Shown here: positions 8,863 through 15,826 of the stretch, piece after piece
Position numbering within the stretch: the first letter of the stretch is position 1
Layout of the letters: each line of letters starts with the position of its first letter
Source of the DNA: Shewanella electrodiphila
GTDB lineage: Bacteria; Pseudomonadota; Gammaproteobacteria; Enterobacterales; Shewanellaceae
Direction: 5' to 3'
Assembly: GCF_023283985.1 (NCBI RefSeq)
Contig: NZ_JAKIKU010000001.1
Span: 682,001 to 746,000 of the forward strand
DNA: 64,000 nucleotides
Program-made: the position numbers and the translations under genes
The notes under the pieces: model-generated
What the model was told of the DNA's origin: nothing
Databases searched by the model: none
What the model saw: only the letters and a program-made list of their open reading frames with translations

Positions 8863-9542
8863 GACACCGCCTCTAATTGCTCAATGGCGGTTGCTATACC
8901 GTGTCCATCTGCTAATGAAAATATATGCTCGGCTCTATTGGCAAGGGCGTGACTGTGGGTTACAAGGATTAAGCCAGCATTGTTTTCCTGACAGCAAGCA
9001 AAGAGTAAATCCGCAATTTCAGTCGCATTATGCTGATCTAAATTGCCGGTAGGTTCGTCAGCAAAGATAAATTTAGGTTCAAAGACTAATGCCCTTGCAA
9101 TTGCCACTCGTTGTTGTTCACCACCACTAAGTTGTAGGGGTTTGTGAGCTAAACGATGGCTTAAACCTACTTTATCGAGCCACGTTTTTGCTTTAGTCAG
9201 TGCTTGCTTATCACCACGTAGTTTGAGCGGTAATGCAACGTTATTAAGTGCGGTTAATTCAGGTAATAAATGAAACTGCTGGAAAATAAAGCCTATATTT
9301 TCGCGCAGTAAAGTTAGCGATTTTTTTTGCCCGTTTTCAACGTATGTGCAACTACCTGAGCTAGGATTTTCTAAGCCAGACATCAACATTAACAAGCTTG
9401 ATTTGCCAGTTCCTGAGGGCCCAGTGATGGCGTAAGACTGACCTTGATTAATGGTTAAGTTGAGATTGTTGAATAGTTCGACCTTGGTTTCTTCTGCCGA
9501 GAATGATTGGCTAACATTTTCTAAGGCGATGTGATTGCTCAT
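8859..9542 (-). CDS. ABC exporter ATPase, YbbA/LolD-like
   Basis: The 227-residue nucleotide-binding subunit has Walker A GPSGTGKS (41-48), Q-loop ([18 protein letters not shown]), signature LSGGEQQ (138-144), Walker B FIFADEP (158-164) and the switch His in VTHSH. The size equals that of YbbA/LolD/MacB-type ATPases. The start at 9542 fits the conserved N-terminus; in-frame codons extend upstream to 9620 but run through operator C. It is first in a two-gene unit with the permease and is probably induced by the two-component system through operator C. Confidence 0.92.
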   Translation of the reverse strand: MSNHIALENVSQSFSAEETKVELFNNLNLTINQGQSYAITGPSGTGKSSLLMLMSGLENPSSGSCTYVENGQKKSLTLLRENIGFIFQQFHLLPELTALNNVALPLKLRGDKQALTKAKTWLDKVGLSHRLAHKPLQLSGGEQQRVAIARALVFEPKFIFADEPTGNLDQHNATEIADLLFACCQENNAGLILVTHSHALANRAEHIFSLADGHGIATAIEQLEAVS

Positions 9543-9591
9543 AGTAAGTCTCATTAAATGCTTATAATGTTTGATACTGTATGGCTTAGTT

Positions 9592-9609
9592 CGTGAAACA
9601 AATGTGAAA
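9592..9609 (-). promoter_or_regulatory. Direct-repeat operator C upstream of the ABC exporter
   Basis: On the minus strand, TTTCACA (9609-9603) is followed 11 bp later by TTTCACG (9598-9592), about 50 bp before the ATPase start. The pattern ATTTGTTTCAC is almost the same as in operator B (ATCTGTTTCAC). Confidence 0.65.
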
Positions 9610-9667
9610 TGAATTAGCACATCAAATAAGAGGTGGGTAAGTTAGCTCGTAACCATTATCTAAAAAA

Positions 9668-10126
9668 ATGTATGATTACATTAATATGGATGTTTACTTA
9701 TTAGTAAGGGGTATGCTTGCATGGGGTGCAATCATTTTTCCTAGCACAGCTAAAGACAGAGCCGTTGTTCGTGCTATGTCGCAATCCATTGCATGTGAAA
9801 TTCATCCTTTGGATAATTTGCGAGTATTACAATTTTTAGTGAAAGAAATGGGCGTAAGTGAAGAAGATAAAATGAAATGGTACAACCATTGGATCCATCT
9901 TGGTTTTAAAGCGCTCGAAATTCAATTGTCTAAAACGGCGGGAAAATATTGTTTTGGTGATAGCCCGACAATGGCTGACATTTGCTTAATACCGCAGGTT
10001 TATAATGCCTATCGCTTTAATGTGGATTTATCACAATATCCGAACATTGTTAGAATATGGAACGAATGTAATCAGTTACCAGCGTTTGCACAGGCCGCAC
10101 CTGAGCAACAACATGATGCCAGTTAA
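9668..10126 (+). pseudogene. N-terminally truncated second maleylacetoacetate isomerase
   Basis: From about position 9752 this frame matches the last 122 residues of MaiA without gaps and about 70 percent identical by eye, including CEIHPLDNLRVL and TMADICLIPQVYNA. The first about 28 codons (MYDYINMDVYLLVRGMLAWG) are unrelated, so the thioredoxin fold with the glutathione site is missing and isomerase activity is not expected. The reading frame is otherwise open, so the loss may be recent, or the helical domain may be used for something else. It lies just outside the two-component/ABC block, while the intact copy lies just before that block. Confidence 0.8.
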
Positions 10127-10345
10127 CTTAAAAGTATAATGAGCACAGGTGTAAATAATAATCAGTTTGAATTATTTGTATTAGCAATCGTTAATATTTA
10201 CATTTTAATCAGTGAACCATCAAAAATAATGTGCTAGCTTTACCGACTAAATCTAGGTTTTCAGTGAGTATTATCTATGTCTTGATAAGACTATCTTTTA
10301 TCAACGTTAGGTAATTTTGCTCATGTGATAATGTCGGTACTGATT

Positions 10346-10897
10346 ATGGACTATGAAGCACAATTAAAAGATTGGTTGTTAAGTGATGCAATGAGAATGT
10401 CTGCGCTTAAGTTAACTGCGCAGTTTTTTGCTGAAAATGAAGTCGAAGATTGGTTCATTGCCGCAGGCTTTGTTCGTAATTTAGTCTGGGACAAATTACA
10501 CGATGCTCCTGCGTCTAAATTGAACGATATTGACGTTATTTATTGGTGCCATGAAGAAACCAGTATTTATCGAGACAAACTGATTGAGTTGGCATTAACA
10601 GAGCAAATAAATTTACCTTGGTCTGTCAAAAATCAGGCGAGAATGCATAAGAAAAATAACCACCCAGCTTATACATCTTGCATGAACGCCATGTCATATT
10701 GGCCTGAAAAGCAAACCGCTATAGCCGTTAAATTAGATGAAGACGGTGAGCTATGTGTAGAGTCTGTATTTGGTTTAGAAACCGTATTTAACTTGACGGT
10801 TAACTATAACCCCAAAGCGGATGAGTCAGCATTCATGAAGCGTGTAGCCAGCAAACCTTGGTTTAATCATTACCCGAGATTATCGTTAGAGTTGTAG
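10346..10897 (+). CDS. Nucleotidyltransferase family protein
   Basis: The 183-residue protein belongs to the nucleotidyltransferase-like family formerly called DUF925. It shows the fold's signature: AAGFVRNLVWD followed by the acidic pair in LNDIDVIYW. C-terminal segments NHPAYTSCMNAMSYWPE and ESVFGLETVFNLTV are typical of the family. The substrate is unknown. The frame is open from a GTG at 10325; the ATG at 10346 is preferred because the family usually begins with a short helix such as DYEAQLKDWLLSD, but no start has a clear ribosome-binding site. Confidence 0.75.
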   Translation: MDYEAQLKDWLLSDAMRMSALKLTAQFFAENEVEDWFIAAGFVRNLVWDKLHDAPASKLNDIDVIYWCHEETSIYRDKLIELALTEQINLPWSVKNQARMHKKNNHPAYTSCMNAMSYWPEKQTAIAVKLDEDGELCVESVFGLETVFNLTVNYNPKADESAFMKRVASKPWFNHYPRLSLEL

Positions 10898-10920
10898 GTG
10901 ACGGCCTCAATTGATTCATC

Positions 10921-12018
10921 TTAGACATTCTGAAACAGGATTTCTATGGTGAATGTAATGACCATTTGGTTTAACCGCTCAGCGGTATCGTCTTCTTTAG
11001 TCCATGTATATTCAGGTGTTACTGCGAAAAATAACCATTTTCTAGCGTAGTTTTGACGATATGTTAGGCCGATACTGGCGGTTTCAATATAATGGTAAGG
11101 CTCAGTTACACCATTGATCCTCGCTTGATAACTGATTGCTTTAGTATCGCTAAGATATTGATAAAGTTGCAATCCTGTACCTAATTCCCAACCATTATTT
11201 TTGTTCTCATATTGAGCCGCACTATTCCATCGCAATAGAAATGACTCATTAAAAGCATGTTCGAAATCAAATTCTGAGGTTTCGCCAGTGACTTTTTTTT
11301 CTTGATATAGCGTTTGTGTAAATCGCCATAATGTATTTTGAGAAATAGGGTAGGTATAACGATAACGCGCTTCAATTTTAGGTTTAAAGCTTGCCTTAAT
11401 ATTAAAGCTGGTTCGCTCTTTGGCATACCAATCATAACGTAAACCGACTTCACGTTCATTGTCATCATCAGGACTTTTAATGAATGAAAAGGGGTCGTCC
11501 TCACCTGTTGAATCAAGTATTATTTTAAGCTTTTTACTCATACCTGGCAGGTTTAAATGCGCTTTAACGTTAGAGCGGTATTTGAAACCTTCTTTTTCAA
11601 AATAGGAAAAGTCATTATACCAACGAACAATAGTGCCAGCTCTTGCATCATCTGTTATTCGCTCGTCAACAAAAAAACTATCAAACCAAATGGCGGGTTC
11701 GCAGAACTTGGTATTTAAGTAGGCGAAGGTCTTGTCTAATCGAGTGTCTGATTGCGCATGATCGTAGCAGGGGGAGTGCTCTGTCTCAACAAGCACATTA
11801 TCATTAGTGTGAATGTCATCAGATTCATTGACCTCAAGAGCTGTTTCATCTGTAGCACGTGCAATTGTGCTGACTTTATTATCAGTACTTGTTGTCAACG
11901 CTTGGTCAAGGGTTGTTGATTGGCTGAGGTCTGTATGCGCTGCTGAAACGGCTTGACTAGCAGTTAACACTAGTGAGCAAATTATCTTCCATAAATGGCT
12001 GTTCAATCGTAATGTCAT
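10921..12018 (-). CDS. Putative outer-membrane protein, unknown family
   Basis: I do not recognise the family. The 365-residue product begins with a signal peptide (about residues 1-27, ending AVSA). A low-complexity Thr/Asp/Glu-rich segment follows (about 28-85), then FCEPAIWFDSFFVDERI and a long stretch of alternating strands with many aromatics (RYRYTYPISQNTLWRFTQTLY, split by turns), ending MVITFTIEILFQNV. This resembles a beta-barrel in the outer membrane. Two Cys residues (in SPCYDH and TKFCEP) could form a disulfide. It converges on the nucleotidyltransferase gene with 23 bp between and no obvious terminator. Confidence 0.7.
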   Translation of the reverse strand: MTLRLNSHLWKIICSLVLTASQAVSAAHTDLSQSTTLDQALTTSTDNKVSTIARATDETALEVNESDDIHTNDNVLVETEHSPCYDHAQSDTRLDKTFAYLNTKFCEPAIWFDSFFVDERITDDARAGTIVRWYNDFSYFEKEGFKYRSNVKAHLNLPGMSKKLKIILDSTGEDDPFSFIKSPDDDNEREVGLRYDWYAKERTSFNIKASFKPKIEARYRYTYPISQNTLWRFTQTLYQEKKVTGETSEFDFEHAFNESFLLRWNSAAQYENKNNGWELGTGLQLYQYLSDTKAISYQARINGVTEPYHYIETASIGLTYRQNYARKWLFFAVTPEYTWTKEDDTAERLNQMVITFTIEILFQNV

Positions 12019-12285
12019 TGAAAATGATCACTGCCTTATTACTGTAAATTCCATTTGTATCGCAATCGTATCATTTCTCTATCGATTAAGAGTAACAATT
12101 GCTCCTGTAAATAAAGTGTTTGTATGATTAATTACAGGGGTTGGTGTTAACAAATTGTGATTTTTAAGCGGGCTTTAAGCATTACATACAAAAAGCATAA
12201 TCAATGAAATTTGCAGATCAAACCTCTGAATAATCACTTTAAACATCTAAATATAAAGCATCTTTATCAAAGTAAGCTTGGTTTT

Positions 12286-12301
12286 TGTGATCTTGATCAA
12301 C
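12286..12301. promoter_or_regulatory. CRP-like site upstream of ompW
   Basis: TGTGATCTTGATCAAC: a perfect left half TGTGA and a TCAAC right half after six bases. It lies 36 bp upstream of the FNR-like palindrome, the tandem arrangement often seen at anaerobically induced Shewanella promoters. Confidence 0.45.
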
Positions 12302-12336
12302 GCTGGTAACTACCTATTTAGTTGTAAGGTTTTTTA

Positions 12337-12350
12337 TTGATCTATATCAA
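12337..12350. promoter_or_regulatory. FNR/EtrA-like palindrome upstream of ompW
   Basis: TTGAT-CTAT-ATCAA is a perfect match to the FNR consensus TTGAT-N4-ATCAA. It lies about 94 bp before the ompW start. E. coli ompW is also FNR-controlled. Confidence 0.65.
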
Positions 12351-12443
12351 TATTGTTACGAGGAATTTCTGGCAGTGTAGCGCCAATTGTTAAATGTGTT
12401 TACGTAAAAGCACTAATTATGTTGCATACATGGAGTCGTCATA

Positions 12444-13118
12444 ATGAATAAAAAATTAGCCCTTAGCCTCGTTACCGCTAGCTTACTATCTGCTGGGATT
12501 TCTTCTTCAGCTTTTGCTCATCAAGCAGGTGATTTCATCTTTCGAGTGGGCGCAGTCGCTGTTGCACCAAACGATTCTAGCGAAAATGTTGTCACTCCAG
12601 ATTTAGGTGATTTGGGACAATTCTCTGTTGATGATAATACGCAAGTTGGTTTGAATTTTGGCTATATGTTGACTGATAACTGGGGGCTTGAATTACTAGC
12701 GGCAACACCATTTACTCATGATATCTCAATTGCTGGTATGAAAGTGGCTGAAACCAAACACTTACCACCAACCTTAGTCGCTCAATACTATTTTGGAAAT
12801 GCTCAATCTAAATTACGTCCTTATGTGGGAGTGGGTGTTAACTTTACCAATTTCTTTGATAATGAAATTACCGATAGCGTTGGTGATCGTTTGTCTGATT
12901 TAAGTTTGTCTAACTCTTGGGGATTGGCTGCTCAAGTCGGATTAGATTACAACATTAATGATAACTGGTTGGTGAATGCGTCAGTTTGGTACGCACAGAT
13001 CTCAACCGATGCTAGCTTTAATTATGCTCCAGAAGGCGGTGATGTTTCTGTCCCAGTGACGATTGAAACTGATATCGATCCATGGGTTTATATGGTGAGT
13101 GTGGGTTATAAGTTCTAA
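12444..13118 (+). CDS. ompW: Outer-membrane protein OmpW
   Basis: Small eight-stranded barrel of the OmpW family, 224 residues. It has a signal peptide (about 1-25, ending AFA) and the usual opening HQAGDFIFRVGAVAVAPND. The conserved segments LNFGYMLTDNWGLELLAATPF and PPTLVAQYYFG follow, and a C-terminal strand ends VSVGYKF with the terminal Phe needed for barrel assembly. OmpW proteins form narrow hydrophobic channels. FNR- and CRP-like sites upstream suggest induction under low oxygen. A strong terminator follows at 13151. Confidence 0.95.
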   Translation: MNKKLALSLVTASLLSAGISSSAFAHQAGDFIFRVGAVAVAPNDSSENVVTPDLGDLGQFSVDDNTQVGLNFGYMLTDNWGLELLAATPFTHDISIAGMKVAETKHLPPTLVAQYYFGNAQSKLRPYVGVGVNFTNFFDNEITDSVGDRLSDLSLSNSWGLAAQVGLDYNINDNWLVNASVWYAQISTDASFNYAPEGGDVSVPVTIETDIDPWVYMVSVGYKF

Positions 13119-13150
13119 TTATCTTAAACGAGATAGCTGACACCATTAAA

Positions 13151-13176
13151 ACAGGAGCCTAAGCTCCTGTTTTTTT
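13151..13176 (+). terminator. Terminator after ompW
   Basis: ACAGGAGC-CTAA-GCTCCTGT, an 8-bp perfect stem followed by six further T. A run of A on the left would let it also serve the convergent short-chain dehydrogenase gene. Confidence 0.85.
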
Positions 13177-13218
13177 GTTTTAGATGATGGGGCATTAGCA
13201 TATATGCCAGATATCAAC

Positions 13219-13959
13219 TTATTTCTTCTTTTTCGTTTTCCAATGGCGAGTATTGTAAATAAACTCTGGTAAACACATTGTCATCCAAGCAATTAGGCGC
13301 CAGCGCTTGGTGACATATACTTTTCGCTTACCTTTTTGCATAGCTTTGATAATTTGCGCCGCCACTTTAGGCAAAGGCGGTAACCACAGTTTACTTTGCT
13401 GCATTGCTGCTTTATCCAATAAACCTAATTGAATATCGGTAATGGTAATAGGAAGCTTTAACCGCTGCGCATGCATGCTCAAACCTTCGAGGTAGTTTTG
13501 TGCATAGGCTTTTGATGCATGGTAAGCCACACTAGGGCCACCACGTAATCCAGCGATTGAATTGATCGCAGCGATTTGGCCATAACCTTGTTCACGCATT
13601 AAACGGAAGGTGGTATTGCAAATCGCAGTAAAACCACTGACGTTGACATCAATGATATCTTGCTCTAATTGCCAAGGTAGCGATTCATGATAACCATTAA
13701 GCCCTGTATTGACTAAAACCAAATGTGCGCCATCTATGCTTAACCAAACCTTTTCTAATTGGCTAATAATTGCGCTTGGGTTCTCAATATCTAAAGGTAA
13801 AACTTCAACTTTAGTGGGTAATTGATCTGCAAACTCTTGCATATCTTCAGGGTTTTGAACAAACAACACCAATGAAACGTTTTGTTGCGCTAATCGAGTG
13901 GCGATTTCTTTACTAAGGTGTGAGCTAGCGCCCACTATTATTGCGTTTGCTTGTGTCAT
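13219..13959 (-). CDS. Short-chain dehydrogenase/reductase with altered nucleotide motif
   Basis: The 246-residue classical SDR has an N-terminal Rossmann fold, catalytic Ser-Tyr-Lys in NSIAGLRGGPSVAYHASKAY, and a basic C-terminus (KTKKKK). The glycine-rich loop reads VGASSHLSKEIA where most SDRs have TGASSGIG, so two glycines are replaced; coenzyme binding may be weaker or different. Start taken at 13959 (MTQANAIIVGASS) because the fold begins there; codons upstream to 14016 look non-coding. The substrate is unknown. It diverges from the lipoprotein-metA unit, and the MetJ boxes lie 79 bp upstream of its start. Confidence 0.85.
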   Translation of the reverse strand: MTQANAIIVGASSHLSKEIATRLAQQNVSLVLFVQNPEDMQEFADQLPTKVEVLPLDIENPSAIISQLEKVWLSIDGAHLVLVNTGLNGYHESLPWQLEQDIIDVNVSGFTAICNTTFRLMREQGYGQIAAINSIAGLRGGPSVAYHASKAYAQNYLEGLSMHAQRLKLPITITDIQLGLLDKAAMQQSKLWLPPLPKVAAQIIKAMQKGKRKVYVTKRWRLIAWMTMCLPEFIYNTRHWKTKKKK

Positions 13960-14037
13960 ACGCTTTATGGCTTCGAAATGATGACCTATGATAAAAACAA
14001 CTGCTTTCGATAACAAGCAAGAATATTATTCAACGTG

Positions 14038-14061
14038 AGACGTATAGACTTCCAGAAGTCT
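14038..14061. promoter_or_regulatory. Three tandem MetJ boxes
   Basis: Three abutting 8-mers: AGACGTAT, AGACTTCC, AGAAGTCT, matching the met-box consensus AGACGTCT at 7, 6 and 7 of 8 bases. MetJ binds two or more tandem boxes with S-adenosylmethionine as corepressor. The array ends 24 bp before the lipoprotein start and is the only met-box array I see before metA. Confidence 0.75.
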
Positions 14062-14085
14062 TAATGTATGATAAAGGAGAGTGAC

Positions 14086-14499
14086 ATGAGTAATGCAGTG
14101 AAGCGAATTTTAAGCAAAATGTTGATATCGGTAGCTATCATTGTCGGTCTTGGAGCTTGTGCTTCTAGTAATGACTTAGTGACGGTTTCTGGTGATGTCA
14201 CTTACCGAGAACGTATCGCTTTACCAGCAGATGCTGTCATTAAAGTGCAGCTTAAAGATGTGTCTTTACAAGATACCAAAGCCATTGTGTTGGCTGAAAT
14301 GATGTCTGAGAACGCAATGACGCCATATTCATTTGAGTTCCAAATTACCAGAGATCAGTTTCAGCAGGGTCACACCTATGCGATAGGCGCAAGAATAGAA
14401 GTCAATGGCGAGCTGTGGTTTATCAATACTCAGTCTTACATTGTCAATATTGACGAGGTGCAACCCGTTAATGTTGTTGTTAATAAGGTCGGTGGATAA
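14086..14499 (+). CDS. Small YbaY-like lipoprotein in a MetJ-controlled unit
   Basis: The 137-residue protein has a lipoprotein signal peptide with lipobox LGAC, followed by one domain (VTVSGDVTYRERIALPADAVI...VQLKDVSLQDT) typical of YbaY/YscW-type lipoproteins. These are small beta-sandwich proteins of uncertain function, probably anchored in the outer membrane. The ATG at 14086 has AAGGAG seven bases upstream; an ATG at 14068 lies before that site and lacks its own. MetJ boxes lie directly upstream and metA follows after 95 bp with no terminator, so it seems to be the first gene of a methionine-repressed transcript. Confidence 0.82.
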   Translation: MSNAVKRILSKMLISVAIIVGLGACASSNDLVTVSGDVTYRERIALPADAVIKVQLKDVSLQDTKAIVLAEMMSENAMTPYSFEFQITRDQFQQGHTYAIGARIEVNGELWFINTQSYIVNIDEVQPVNVVVNKVGG

Positions 14500-14594
14500 G
14501 CGTAACTTCAAAAATCACAGGTTATTACCAATACTTGTGATTATTTGCAGTCAGGCTAATGGCACCGAATATTCAGTAAAAAAAGGTGCTTTTA

Positions 14595-15539
14595 ATGCCG
14601 GTTAGAATTCCAGATAATTTACCTGCTGCAGAAATTTTAGAATCAGAGAATATCTTTGTGATGTCCGAAACCCGGGCAGCTAATCAAGATATTCGTCCTA
14701 TGCGGGTACTTGTCTTAAATCTTATGCCTAATAAGATTGAAACCGAAACTCAGTTACTTCGCTTACTAGGAAATACGCCACTGCAAGTGGATGTAGACTT
14801 ATTGCGCATTCATGATAAAGCCTCTAAACACACCTCTATTGACCATATGAATACTTTTTATCGTGATTTTGAAGCGGTTAAAAGTAAAAACTACGATGGC
14901 TTAATTATTACAGGGGCACCGCTCGGTCAGTTAGATTTTGAAGATGTAGTTTACTGGGAGCACATTAAAGAAATTATTGATTGGTCACAGCAACATGTCA
15001 CTTCGGTACTCTTTCTTTGTTGGGCTGCACATGCAGGTTTATTTCATCTTTATGATTTACATCGAAAATTGTTAGATGAAAAACGTTCTGGGGTTTTTTG
15101 TCACCGCCGCAGCACAAAGCCACACCCGTTGCTACGTGGTTTCGATGATGAGTTCTTTGCGCCACATTCTCGTTTTGCTGAAATGAATGTAGCAGACATT
15201 AAGCAACATCCAGATCTTGAGGTACTTGCAGAATCAGAACAAGCGGGCGCTTACATTGTACTGAGCCGTAATAGTCGTAATTTATTTGTGATGGGGCATC
15301 CTGAGTATCAAAAATCGACCTTGAAAGATGAATATCTACGTGACCTTGAACAAGGGCTTGAACCATCAGTGCCGACTCATTACTTTAGAAATGATGATCC
15401 CAGTCAAGAGGCCATTGCGAGGTGGCATAGTCATGGCAGTTTGTTGGTGAGTAACTGGCTTAACTACTATGTGTATCAGCTTACCCCTTATGACCTTTCA
15501 GATATGAGTGGTCGAACGCCTTGGGAGTCAAAAAGTTAA
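14595..15539 (+). CDS. metA: Homoserine O-succinyltransferase
   Basis: First committed step of methionine synthesis: transfers an acyl group from an acyl-CoA to the hydroxyl of L-homoserine in the cytoplasm. The 314-residue protein has nucleophile Cys142 in [10 protein letters not shown] and the His-Glu pair in MGHPEYQKS. Residue 111 is Gly ([10 protein letters not shown]), the residue known to favour succinyl-CoA over acetyl-CoA in this family. The ATG at 14595 is used because of GGTG upstream; a GTG three codons earlier overlaps that site. Regulation is probably through the MetJ boxes at 14038 in front of the upstream lipoprotein gene. A terminator follows. Confidence 0.96.
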   Translation: MPVRIPDNLPAAEILESENIFVMSETRAANQDIRPMRVLVLNLMPNKIETETQLLRLLGNTPLQVDVDLLRIHDKASKHTSIDHMNTFYRDFEAVKSKNYDGLIITGAPLGQLDFEDVVYWEHIKEIIDWSQQHVTSVLFLCWAAHAGLFHLYDLHRKLLDEKRSGVFCHRRSTKPHPLLRGFDDEFFAPHSRFAEMNVADIKQHPDLEVLAESEQAGAYIVLSRNSRNLFVMGHPEYQKSTLKDEYLRDLEQGLEPSVPTHYFRNDDPSQEAIARWHSHGSLLVSNWLNYYVYQLTPYDLSDMSGRTPWESKS

Positions 15540-15599
15540 CTTCGTTATGGTTTAACTTGTAGCCTTATCAAAATCATATACAAATAGCCCTCAATATTT

Positions 15600-15631
15600 G
15601 AGCCATTTAGTCTTACTAGATGGCTCTTTTT
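15600..15631 (+). terminator. Terminator after metA
   Basis: GAGCCAT / ATGGCTC stem with inner TAG/CTA pairing, followed by five T. Confidence 0.8.
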
Positions 15632-15826
15632 GTATATGTTGAAACCAGTAAAATACCCATAAGAATTAGGTATTAAGCTTGGGTTCATACTTGGGAATGA
15701 AATGTCCTTGTGTCTATTTCGTCTCAGCAGTTCTTCAGTTAGGGTTTTTGAATACTTAGTTAGCGCAGCTGAGTCTTTCTGAGTAGAAATTTCAAACGGA
15801 ACTGAATTTTACATGAGGGTATTCAA

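Larger units (their letters stand above)
12019..12443. promoter_or_regulatory. Regulatory intergenic region upstream of ompW
   Basis: These 425 bp separate divergent genes. The half nearest ompW holds CRP- and FNR-like sites (listed separately) and a TTTACGTAAA palindrome near 12399. The rest is AT-rich without a gene I can support. Confidence 0.5.

Noticed and set aside
2069..10345. Transposon or integrase explaining the accessory block
   Set aside because: No transposase, integrase, terminal inverted repeats or tRNA attachment site is visible; only the truncated maiA hints at recombination.
11181..11516. 111-codon minus-strand frame inside the putative outer-membrane protein gene
   Set aside because: It lies entirely within the longer frame, which has a signal peptide and barrel pattern; it has no recognisable start signal or motifs.
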